Shown here piece by piece: positions 1 through 7,516 of a stretch of 48,671 bases of DNA (its first letter is position 1; each line of letters opens with the position of its first letter). Under the pieces are notes generated by a model. That model was given only the letters and a program-made list of their open reading frames with translations. It ran no database searches and had not been told where the DNA came from. Source of the stretch: Chitinophagales bacterium (GTDB lineage: Bacteria > Bacteroidota > Bacteroidia > Chitinophagales > JADIYW01); NCBI GenBank assembly GCA_020848475.1, contig JADKZZ010000018.1:1-48671 (forward strand). The letters are read 5' to 3'. The translations under genes and the position numbers were made by a program.

Positions 1-180
1 AATTTAAACTATGGTAAAGATTACCAATATGCACATCATTATGAAAATAATTTCGTGAATATAGAGTTTTTGCCAGCAGAAATTAGTGGTACAAAATTTT
101 ATGAACCAGGAATAAATGCGAGAGAAAATGAATTGAGAAAATTTCTGAAAGAAAGGTGGAAAGAAAAGTATAATTATTGA
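1..180 (+). CDS. rarA: RarA/MgsA replication-associated recombination ATPase, C-terminal end (partial)
   Basis: The first 59 codons are open in frame 1 and stop at TGA 178-180; the gene begins outside the window. The peptide contains YGKDYQYAHHY, LPAEISGTKFYEPG and ARENELRKFL, which match my memory of the conserved C-terminal tail of the AAA+ clamp-loader-like protein RarA (MgsA), which acts at stalled replication forks. The ATPase motifs are not in the window, so the call rests on this tail alone. The next gene starts 36 bp downstream on the same strand. Confidence 0.75.
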   Translation, partial: NLNYGKDYQYAHHYENNFVNIEFLPAEISGTKFYEPGINARENELRKFLKERWKEKYNY

Positions 181-216
181 TTTTAACCACTTAAGGAACT
201 TAAGAAAATAAGAATA

Positions 217-621
217 ATGACAACACAGAAAGGCATAAATGATTTAGCATATAAAATTATTGGATGTGCCATTGAAGTACATAGAGAATTAGGACCTGGT
301 TTGCTCGAATCTATTTATCAAAAATGTATGGAAGAAGAACTGAAGAATAGGAATTTATCCTTTCAGTCTCAGATAAATATTCCTATAAAATATAAAACTA
401 TTACATTAGATTGTGACTTAAGATTAGACATCTTGGTTGAAGATCTAATAATTATTGAATTAAAAGCAGTAGAAACTTTGCTTCCTTTATTTCACGCACA
501 ATTGCTAACTTATATGAAGCTATTAAAGAAACCCAAAGGTTTATTAATTAACTTTAATTCAGACAATATAGTAAATAATACTGTTTCCTTAGTAAATCAG
601 CATTTTAATGAATATCTTTAA
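217..621 (+). CDS. GxxExxY family protein
   Basis: A 134-residue soluble protein with the family signature GPGLLESIYQKCMEEEL near residues 26-42, which contains GxxExxY. The second half has DILVEDLIIIELKAVE (about residues 71-86), a D-x(n)-E-x-K arrangement like PD-(D/E)XK nuclease-fold proteins. The family is widespread in Bacteroidota and often sits as a stand-alone gene between housekeeping genes. Its biochemical function is not established. It lies between rarA and kdsA on the same strand. The ATG at 217 gives the normal family length. Confidence 0.8.
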   Translation: MTTQKGINDLAYKIIGCAIEVHRELGPGLLESIYQKCMEEELKNRNLSFQSQINIPIKYKTITLDCDLRLDILVEDLIIIELKAVETLLPLFHAQLLTYMKLLKKPKGLLINFNSDNIVNNTVSLVNQHFNEYL

Positions 622-661
622 TCTTTGTTTCTTTAGTTTCTAATGTGGTAAATTAAAATAA

Positions 662-1450
662 GTGGTAAATCTCAATACTGATAAGTTCTTCTTAATTGCT
701 GGACCTTGTGCAGTAGAAAGCAAAGAAATTTGTTTTCAAATAGCAGAAGAATTAAAAGCAATAACAACTGACTTAAATATTCCATTTGTTTTCAAGGCAT
801 CATACAAAAAAGCCAATAGAACCAAATTGGATTCTTTTTCTAGTATTGGTGAAGAAAAAGCTTTGCAAATATTAGCAGATGTAAAATCGCATTTCAATAT
901 TCCTATTCTTACAGATGTGCACGAAACAGCAGACTGTGAAAAAATAAAAGACCTTGTAGATATCATACAAATTCCAGCATTTCTATGTCGGCAAACAGAA
1001 TTATTACTCGCGGCAGGAAAAACTGGCAAAGCCGTAAACATCAAAAAAGGACAATTTGTTTCCGCTGAGATGATGCGATTTGCGGCAGAAAAAATAGCCT
1101 CTACAGGCAATAAAAACATCATGTTGACAGAGCGAGGCACAATGTTCGGCTACAACGATTTGATTGTCGATTTTCGCAATATACCTTTGATGAAGCAAAT
1201 AGGATATCCTATCGTATTTGATGCTACGCATTCTGTACAACAACCCAACCAAAGTGAAGGAACAAGTGGCGGAAAGCCTGAATTTATTGAAACATTGGCA
1301 AAGGCGGCTATTGTTGCAGGTGCTGATGGTCTCTTTTTAGAAACACATACAAATCCGAAAGAAGCACTAAGTGATGGCGCAAATATGTTGGCATTGAGTG
1401 AAGTAGCATCTCTTCTATTAAAGCTTAAAAAAATAAAACAAGCATTATAA
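662..1450 (+). CDS. kdsA: 3-deoxy-8-phosphooctulonate synthase (KDO-8-P synthase)
   Basis: Condenses phosphoenolpyruvate with arabinose 5-phosphate to give KDO-8-phosphate, the precursor of the KDO sugar of lipopolysaccharide inner core; a cytosolic TIM-barrel enzyme. Visible family motifs are IAGPCAVES near residue 12, FKASYKKANRTKLDSF near 44, RGTMFGYNDL near 158 and FDATHSVQQP near 186. At 262 residues it is close to the usual length. The start is the GTG at 662, because the conserved N-terminus begins only a few residues later and there is no upstream in-frame ATG. Its stop overlaps by 6 bp the stop of the convergent OmpA-family gene. Confidence 0.93.
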   Translation: MVNLNTDKFFLIAGPCAVESKEICFQIAEELKAITTDLNIPFVFKASYKKANRTKLDSFSSIGEEKALQILADVKSHFNIPILTDVHETADCEKIKDLVDIIQIPAFLCRQTELLLAAGKTGKAVNIKKGQFVSAEMMRFAAEKIASTGNKNIMLTERGTMFGYNDLIVDFRNIPLMKQIGYPIVFDATHSVQQPNQSEGTSGGKPEFIETLAKAAIVAGADGLFLETHTNPKEALSDGANMLALSEVASLLLKLKKIKQAL

Positions 1451-3325
1451 AACCCTCACCTCTATTCTTCTGTTTTTAGCTTTATTTTCTTCTGTGTCAT
1501 TTGGTGATATTGCTTGCGTTTCACCATAGCCTTTTGCCACAATTCTTGTTATGTCTATTCCTTTTTGCAATAGGTAATTGACTACGTTTTCAGCACGTTT
1601 TTGTGATAATATTTGATTGTATTTTGCATCACCTTTGTTGTCTGTATGTCCAGCAATTTCAATTTTTATCGTCGCATTCTTCTTTAATAATTCAGCCAAT
1701 CTATCCAATTCTATAAAAGACTCTGCTTTCAAATCACTTTTATCGAAATCAAAAAAAACGTTATTCAAAGTAATTTTATTATTAGTAGCAATTGGTTCAA
1801 GTAGCACCAACAATTCATAAGGTTTTGATTGCGTAGTATTTTCTTTTAAATTGATATTTTGCGAATAAAATAGATAGCCCTCTTTTTGAATTTGCAAAGC
1901 ATTATTTTTATTTAATGGAATAGATACAAAAAACATTCCATTCGCACTCGAACCTTTGTGCTCTTCCACTTTTGAATCTAAATCAACAATAGAGTAATTG
2001 GCATTCAACATTTGATTCGTTTCAGCATCTTTGATGACAGCTTTGATATAGGTGATTTTTTGAGGTTGCACATTTTCTGGCAATTCAAAACTATAAATAT
2101 CTAAGCCACCAAACCCGCCTTCTCGACTGGAAGACAGAAATGCCGTCTTGCCATCGTAGGAAACGGTCAAGCCATTGTCGTCATTTTCCGTGTTGATTGG
2201 AAAGCCAATATTTACAGCTTCTGTCCAAGAGGTATCTGTTTTGCGCGACACAAAAATATCGCCGTTGCCCATGCCTGGCCAGCCATTAGATGTAAAATAT
2301 AAAGTTTGATTATCAGCATGAATAAATGGACATTGGTCGTCGTTTTTGGTATTGATATTTGGCCCTAAATTCACAGGTTCACTCCATTTCATATTATCAT
2401 CTAAATAACTTACCCAAATATCTTTTCCGCCAAATCCGCCCGCTCGGTTGCTCGAAAAATACAATGCTTTACTATCTGATGAAAAACTTGGCTGTGCTTC
2501 CCAAGCGCTTGTATTTATTGGCTTTCCAATGCCATTTGGAGGTGTCCATGCTTTGATTAATTTTTGGGAGAAATAGATATCACAACTGCCATAGCCTGTA
2601 GGCCTATTGCATGCAGTAAAAAATAATAGGCTACCATCAGCATTCATCGTTTCAGCTCCTTCGTTTTCTTCTGTGTTAATGATATCGCCAAATGAAATTG
2701 CAGGAGAAAAGGCAGAATCAATTTTTGCGGACATATACAAATTCTCTTCTCTGCCGTCTAATCGTGTAAATGCTAAAATTTTACTATCTGGTGTTAAGTA
2801 TGGAAAATATTCTAATCGTGCTGTATTAATATTTGCTCCTAAATTGATAGGTTGAAATGGAACAGGATTTTTCTTAGCTTCAATGGCAAAATTTACATTG
2901 CGAATAGTTTGCTCTGCTTTTACGCTTGCATTTGGCGCTTTATCCTTTCTGGCTAAATATTTTTCTGCATACCATTTCGCTTTATCACCATTATTCAATT
3001 TCACAAAAATTTCTGAAGTTAAAAATGTGGAACGCCCTGAAAAATCGACAGCATTGGCTGCATCTTCTAAGACGATGGCAGCATCATCGTATTTTTTTAA
3101 TGCGTAATAATATTCGCCTAAAAGTTCTTTGGCTTGTGTATAATTTGGTGCTATTTTTATGGCATTTTTTAATTCAATTATGCCTTCTTCCCATTGTGTG
3201 CGGCTTCCATATTCTTTTGCTTTAAAATAAGCAGCCATTGCCTTTTGTGGAACTTGCTGTGCGAAAGAATTACAAGTAGAAAGTAGTAAGTAGTAAGAGA
3301 ATAATATTATCAGTTTCTTTCTCAT
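1445..3325 (-). CDS. PorE-like OmpA-family envelope protein (TPR + PD40 propeller + OmpA_C)
   Basis: A 626-residue exported protein. The order seen is: signal peptide with a possible lipobox LSTC at residue 18 (or signal peptidase I cleavage after SFA), TPR-like helices about 30-130, a beta-propeller of PD40 repeats about 165-415 (YFSSNRAGGFGGKDIW, YFTSNGWPGMGNGDIF, FLSSSREGGFGGLDIY), a carboxypeptidase-regulatory-like beta domain about 425-510, and a C-terminal OmpA-like peptidoglycan-binding domain (FFDFDKSDL, IAGHTDNKGD, NRRIEVRV). This is the domain order of PorE, a type IX secretion accessory lipoprotein of Bacteroidota. Many paralogues share it, so the specific PorE role is inference. 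It is convergent with kdsA, with a 6 bp overlap. Confidence 0.8.
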   Translation of the reverse strand: MRKKLIILFSYYLLLSTCNSFAQQVPQKAMAAYFKAKEYGSRTQWEEGIIELKNAIKIAPNYTQAKELLGEYYYALKKYDDAAIVLEDAANAVDFSGRSTFLTSEIFVKLNNGDKAKWYAEKYLARKDKAPNASVKAEQTIRNVNFAIEAKKNPVPFQPINLGANINTARLEYFPYLTPDSKILAFTRLDGREENLYMSAKIDSAFSPAISFGDIINTEENEGAETMNADGSLLFFTACNRPTGYGSCDIYFSQKLIKAWTPPNGIGKPINTSAWEAQPSFSSDSKALYFSSNRAGGFGGKDIWVSYLDDNMKWSEPVNLGPNINTKNDDQCPFIHADNQTLYFTSNGWPGMGNGDIFVSRKTDTSWTEAVNIGFPINTENDDNGLTVSYDGKTAFLSSSREGGFGGLDIYSFELPENVQPQKITYIKAVIKDAETNQMLNANYSIVDLDSKVEEHKGSSANGMFFVSIPLNKNNALQIQKEGYLFYSQNINLKENTTQSKPYELLVLLEPIATNNKITLNNVFFDFDKSDLKAESFIELDRLAELLKKNATIKIEIAGHTDNKGDAKYNQILSQKRAENVVNYLLQKGIDITRIVAKGYGETQAISPNDTEENKAKNRRIEVRVL

Positions 3326-3385
3326 TAAATTGAATTAATCAAATTATATACCGTTCTTTTTATTTATTACATATCACTATTACTG

Positions 3386-4000
3386 TTAAGGAATATCCAA
3401 ATACTTATGTGTTTGTGTAGAAATATTCCATTCAGGATGTTCTTTTATGTAGGCTATCAATAATGGCAATAATTGTTCTTTTTTCGACCACTCTGTTTGC
3501 AAATACAATTTACAGTCATTGTTTACCGATTTTCTATTTTGTTCAGCAAAGTCGAAATCGCTTCGATTAAAGATAATGCATTTTAATTCATTTGCGGCTG
3601 CTAATACTGTTTTTAAAGGTGCTTTGAACTTTTTTGGCGACACACAAATCCAATCAATACTTCCACTAATTGGATACGCACCAGACGTTTCGATATTGAT
3701 TTGAAATCCATTTTCTTTTAATGCCAATGTTAGATAAGATAAATCGTACATCAATGGCTCACCACCTGTAATCACGACTAATCGCCCTGGATATTTTAAT
3801 ACTTCTTGCACTAATTCATCTATCTGCAATAACTGATGTGCTTCTGCTGTCCACGATGCTTTTACATCACACCATACACAACCAACGTCACAGCCAGCTA
3901 ATCGTATGAAATAGGCAGCATGACCAGTGTAAAATCCTTCACCTTGTATGGTGTAGAAATGTTCCATTACTGGAATGTGTGTAGCTGGATTAAATTGCAT
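3386..4000 (-). CDS. queE: 7-carboxy-7-deazaguanine synthase
   Basis: A radical SAM enzyme of queuosine (7-deazapurine) biosynthesis that converts 6-carboxytetrahydropterin to 7-carboxy-7-deazaguanine. The 204-residue protein has the N-terminal FYTIQGEGFYTG motif and the cluster-binding CX3CX2C (C37, C41, C44, in LAGCDVGCVWCD), followed by the SAM-binding VITGGEPL near residue 75. Its length is normal for QueE. No other queuosine gene lies in the window. A -7-like CAAAAATA (minus strand TATTTTTG) at 4008-4015 lies too close to the start to be convincing. Confidence 0.93.
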   Translation of the reverse strand: MQFNPATHIPVMEHFYTIQGEGFYTGHAAYFIRLAGCDVGCVWCDVKASWTAEAHQLLQIDELVQEVLKYPGRLVVITGGEPLMYDLSYLTLALKENGFQINIETSGAYPISGSIDWICVSPKKFKAPLKTVLAAANELKCIIFNRSDFDFAEQNRKSVNNDCKLYLQTEWSKKEQLLPLLIAYIKEHPEWNISTQTHKYLDIP

Positions 4001-4201
4001 GGCACTTCAAAAATAAAAAAAGATTCCCGCTTTATGCTATCCTTTCTATTTTGTTTGATTTGCATATTATATTACAATAACATGTCCTGATTATTTTCAT
4101 TGCATTAAACAAGAAAAAGAAAATCTTGCTCATTTATGCTCTAATAAAATTGAGAAATTAAAAATAATTGTAACTTCAATTTTGCAATAAATTATAACTT
4201 C

Positions 4202-5569
4202 ATGGTGTCAGAAATTTTACAAGCAAGTAGCAAGAAAATCATACAAAATATCAGCGATCCATTTCCAAATATTCCTGGAGATTTGAAACTTCCCATATTA
4301 GGTTCGAGTATAGAATTATTTTTAGATGCCAATAAATTGATAGTACAAAAATGGAAGAAATATGGAAATATCTTTAAAATCAGAGTAGCTGGAGAAAACA
4401 TGGTAGTGCTCATTGGTGCAGAAGCAAATGGGCTTGTTCTACAAGACACTGCCGGAAATTTTTCTGCTAAAGAAGGTTGGAATTTTATTATTGGTGATTT
4501 ATTCAAAGGTGCCATTTTATTAAGTGATGGCGAAGAACACGCCCGTTACAGACGCATCATGCAAACTGCTTTTCATCGCGATCCGATGCTAGGCTATATC
4601 AAAGTAATTGAGGACACAGTTCAGCATTACTTTGACCATGAATTGACTATAAAAAACAATAAACTCATTACCTTTCCAACTATCGATAGGCTTTTAGTTC
4701 TAATAGCTGGAAAATTATTTTTTGGTTTCGACTTTACTACAGCACAAGTTGCTGCGATAAAATCAATTGTACACGCCAGCGTTACACCTTTACATCTCGA
4801 AATACCATTTACGCCATATTGGAAAGGCATGCAAGCACGACGTATGCTAGCTAAATTCTATAAAGAAAAAATAAAAGCAAACAGAAAAAATCCTAGCGAA
4901 GATATTTTTTCTCAGCTGTGTGTGGCTCAAAGTGAAAATGGCGAAATGCTCTCTGATGATGAAATCATTAGTCAGATGGTATTTATGATGATGGCATCAC
5001 ATGATACGACAACGAGCACCATTACGAGCATGATTTATGAAAGTGCAAAATCCATAGAATGGCAAGAAAAAATGCGCAATGAGAGTATTGCATTTTACAA
5101 AGAAGGGCCTATTAATTATGGCAGAATAAAAGATTTAAACAATATTAATAAAGTATTTTTAGAGTGCCTGCGCCTGCATCCTGCTTTAATAATATTACCA
5201 CGTATGGCCATAAAAGAGGTGACGTTTGAAGGACATACAATTCCTGCGGAGACGCGTGTTGTGCTGTCCACCTATGCAACACACATCGATCCAAAAATAT
5301 ATAGCAATCCTTTGCTATTTGACCCTGAGCGATTTAATGAAGAACGTGCAGAGCATAGGAAAGTAACACATAGCTTTATTCCATTTGGTGCAGGTAAGCA
5401 TCTGTGTTTAGGGAAATATTTTGCTGAAATTGTTGCTAAAATAGTAATCTCTCATTTTGTAAAAAGATTTGAATGGCAGGTGCCTAAAAACTATGTCATG
5501 CAATACGCACCACCATTAAGTCATCCGAAAGATGGCTTGCCCATTTTCATCAAACGAATAGATAAATGA
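4202..5569 (+). CDS. Cytochrome P450
   Basis: A haem-thiolate monooxygenase of 455 residues. The haem-binding loop is FGAGKHLCLG with the proximal cysteine at C402. The K-helix ExxR is ECLR at 321-324, and the I-helix oxygen-activation motif is ASHDTT at 265-270 (acid-alcohol pair D-T). The N-terminal PGDLKLPILG (25-34) is the proline-rich hinge. There is no clear membrane anchor, so it is probably soluble and needs a separate redox partner; none is encoded nearby. It looks like the CYP120/CYP26-type group, but the substrate cannot be told from sequence. It stands alone between divergent queE and convergent pckA. Confidence 0.93.
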   Translation: MVSEILQASSKKIIQNISDPFPNIPGDLKLPILGSSIELFLDANKLIVQKWKKYGNIFKIRVAGENMVVLIGAEANGLVLQDTAGNFSAKEGWNFIIGDLFKGAILLSDGEEHARYRRIMQTAFHRDPMLGYIKVIEDTVQHYFDHELTIKNNKLITFPTIDRLLVLIAGKLFFGFDFTTAQVAAIKSIVHASVTPLHLEIPFTPYWKGMQARRMLAKFYKEKIKANRKNPSEDIFSQLCVAQSENGEMLSDDEIISQMVFMMMASHDTTTSTITSMIYESAKSIEWQEKMRNESIAFYKEGPINYGRIKDLNNINKVFLECLRLHPALIILPRMAIKEVTFEGHTIPAETRVVLSTYATHIDPKIYSNPLLFDPERFNEERAEHRKVTHSFIPFGAGKHLCLGKYFAEIVAKIVISHFVKRFEWQVPKNYVMQYAPPLSHPKDGLPIFIKRIDK

Positions 5570-5657
5570 CTTGAAAAAATAATACACATTTTTTCTGGCA
5601 AACGATATGATGAAATCAAGCATTTCAACACATCGAATAACATGAAATTTTATAAAA

Positions 5658-5685
5658 AAAGATGCACAAATTCTCGTGCATCTTT
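5658..5685 (-). terminator. Rho-independent terminator of pckA
   Basis: AAAGATGCAC pairs perfectly with GTGCATCTTT around an 8 nt loop (10 bp stem). Read on the minus strand it is followed by a run of T (complement of ATAAAAAAA), so it ends pckA transcripts. It may also serve the convergent P450 gene, but the plus-strand T tract is weak. Confidence 0.75.
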
Positions 5686-5708
5686 CCTTTTCAAACAATT
5701 AATATTTT

Positions 5709-7310
5709 CTATATTTTTGGTGCTGCTGCTAAAATTTCAGCACTTGCTTGGTCAGCATATTTTTTAAAATTATCATTGAATTTTGCTGCCAATTCTCCTG
5801 CTTTCGCATCGTAAGCAGCTTTATCTGTCCAAGTATTTCTTGGATTTAAGATTTCACTTGGCACGCCATCTACAGCGCTTGGAATTTGGAAATTGAAAAT
5901 AGGTAATGTTTCAAATTCAGCATTATTTAATTCGCCATTTAATGCTGCAGTAATTAAAGCACGCGTATATTTCAAACTCATACGCTTACCAACACCATAC
6001 ACACCACCAGTCATACCTGTATTAATCAACCAAACATTGGCTCCGCTTTCTTTTAGTTTATTGCCCAGCATCTCTGCATATTTTGTTGGATGCAATGGTA
6101 AAAATGCAGCACCAAAACAAGCTGAGAATGTAGTTTGCGGCTCCGTAACACCTGCTTCAGTTCCAGCTACTTTTGAAGTGTATCCAGAAATAAATAAATA
6201 CATGGCTTGCGCTTCTGTTAATTTAGATATTGGAGGCAATACACCAAATGCATCATAGCTTAAAAAGAATATATTTTTAGGCGTAGTACCGACAGAAGGA
6301 ACTGCAATATTATTGATATGAAATAAAGGATAGGAAACACGCGTATTCTCTGTGATTTTTACATCTTCAAAGTTTACTTCATTTGTACCTTCATAGAATC
6401 CAATATTTTCTAAGATAGCACCATGTTTAATGGCACGGAAGATATCGGGTTCTTTTTCTTCAGTTAAATCTACACATTTTGCATAGCAACCTCCTTCAAA
6501 ATTAAATACGCCTTCATTACTCCAACCATGCTCATCATCGCCAATCAATTTACGATTTGGGTCAGCAGAAAGTGTTGTTTTTCCAGTGCCTGACAAGCCA
6601 AAGAATAATGCTGTATCACCATCATTACCAATATTTGCGGAGCAGTGCATGCTCAACACATTTTTTAGATGTGGTAATTCAAAATTTAATACGGTAAAAA
6701 TTCCTTTTTTGATTTCGCCTGTGTAGCCACTACCACCAATTAAGATTACTTTTTTAGTAAAGTTGATAATCGAAAAATTATGTTGTCTTGTACCGTCAGC
6801 CTTTGCATCAGCCATAAAGCTAGGTGCACATAAAATTGTCCAATCTGGGTCGATGCTTTGTTTTTCCTCATCACTCGGGCGAATAAACATATTATCTGCA
6901 AATAAGCTTGCCCAAGGTGTTTCAGTAATTACACGAACATTAACTTTATAATTTGCATCAGCGCAAGCGCTAACATCTCTAACAAAAATTTCAGATTTAG
7001 CATCAAGATGTGCTACTACTTTTGTTTGTAAAGCATCAAAAGCTTCTGTAGAATAGGCTTGATTAATGTTATTCCAATCAACAGCATTTTCTGTCAATGC
7101 ATCTTTAACAGTAAATTTGTCTTTAGGAGAACGACCTGTAAATTCGCCCGTATTGATACAAAGTGCGCCAGTGTTGTTTAAAACACCTAGGTTTAAATCT
7201 AAAGTACGTTGGATAAGTTCATCTCTGGTTGAATTCCAATTGGCCGTTGTGTGTTGGAAACCAAGCTTTGTCAAGTCTGCTGAAGGGTTCTTCACGCCTT
7301 TATCATTCAT
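5709..7310 (-). CDS. pckA: Phosphoenolpyruvate carboxykinase (ATP)
   Basis: Interconverts oxaloacetate + ATP and phosphoenolpyruvate + CO2 + ADP, the gateway to gluconeogenesis; cytosolic. Numbered from the ATG at 7310, the P-loop GLSGTGKTT is at 238-246 and the metal-binding LIGDDEHGWS at 255-264. Other family blocks are TGEFTGRSPKDKF near 54 and VTEPQTTFSACFG further on. The ORF track extends to 7403, but the extra 31 residues are basic and unlike the family. Starting at 7310 gives 533 residues, close to the usual about 540. A TAnnTTTG-like -7 box at 7336-7343 would also put the transcript start inside the longer ORF. Confidence 0.93.
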   Translation of the reverse strand: MNDKGVKNPSADLTKLGFQHTTANWNSTRDELIQRTLDLNLGVLNNTGALCINTGEFTGRSPKDKFTVKDALTENAVDWNNINQAYSTEAFDALQTKVVAHLDAKSEIFVRDVSACADANYKVNVRVITETPWASLFADNMFIRPSDEEKQSIDPDWTILCAPSFMADAKADGTRQHNFSIINFTKKVILIGGSGYTGEIKKGIFTVLNFELPHLKNVLSMHCSANIGNDGDTALFFGLSGTGKTTLSADPNRKLIGDDEHGWSNEGVFNFEGGCYAKCVDLTEEKEPDIFRAIKHGAILENIGFYEGTNEVNFEDVKITENTRVSYPLFHINNIAVPSVGTTPKNIFFLSYDAFGVLPPISKLTEAQAMYLFISGYTSKVAGTEAGVTEPQTTFSACFGAAFLPLHPTKYAEMLGNKLKESGANVWLINTGMTGGVYGVGKRMSLKYTRALITAALNGELNNAEFETLPIFNFQIPSAVDGVPSEILNPRNTWTDKAAYDAKAGELAAKFNDNFKKYADQASAEILAAAPKI

Positions 7311-7335
7311 TTTTTTGCGTTTTGAGTTAGGATTC

Positions 7336-7343
7336 CAAAAATA
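7336..7343 (-). promoter_or_regulatory. Candidate -7 box for pckA
   Basis: CAAAAATA on the plus strand reads TATTTTTG on the coding strand, an exact match to the Bacteroidota -7 consensus TAnnTTTG, about 25 bp upstream of the chosen ATG. No clear TTG -33 element lies at the expected distance, so this is tentative. Confidence 0.35.
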
Positions 7344-7464
7344 AGACTTTTTGGTTTTAAAAAGCCGTCTTAAAGTTTTAGTAACGTTAAAAGTAATACA
7401 CAATTTACGCTTGTATATTGATAATTAAAGACTCCTAATTTTTTATCTGTTATGATTTTATTAC

Positions 7465-7498
7465 AAAAAAAAGAGCCTGCTCAAATAAGCAGGCTCTT
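7465..7498 (-). terminator. Rho-independent terminator of rpsA
   Basis: An 11 bp perfect stem AAGAGCCTGCT / AGCAGGCTCTT with a 6 nt loop lies just after the rpsA stop. On the minus strand it is followed by eight T (plus-strand A run 7465-7472). It separates rpsA from the downstream pckA transcription unit. Confidence 0.85.
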
Positions 7499-7516
7499 AG
7501 TGAATTTAAAATGAAA

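Noticed and set aside
2359-3225. Several plus-strand ORFs of 65-99 residues within 2359-3225
   Set aside because: Shadows of the OmpA/PD40 gene on the other strand; no family motifs.
7311-7403. N-terminal extension of pckA in the ORF track
   Set aside because: 31 basic residues unlike any PckA, and the candidate -7 box lies inside it; the ATG at 7310 gives the normal length.
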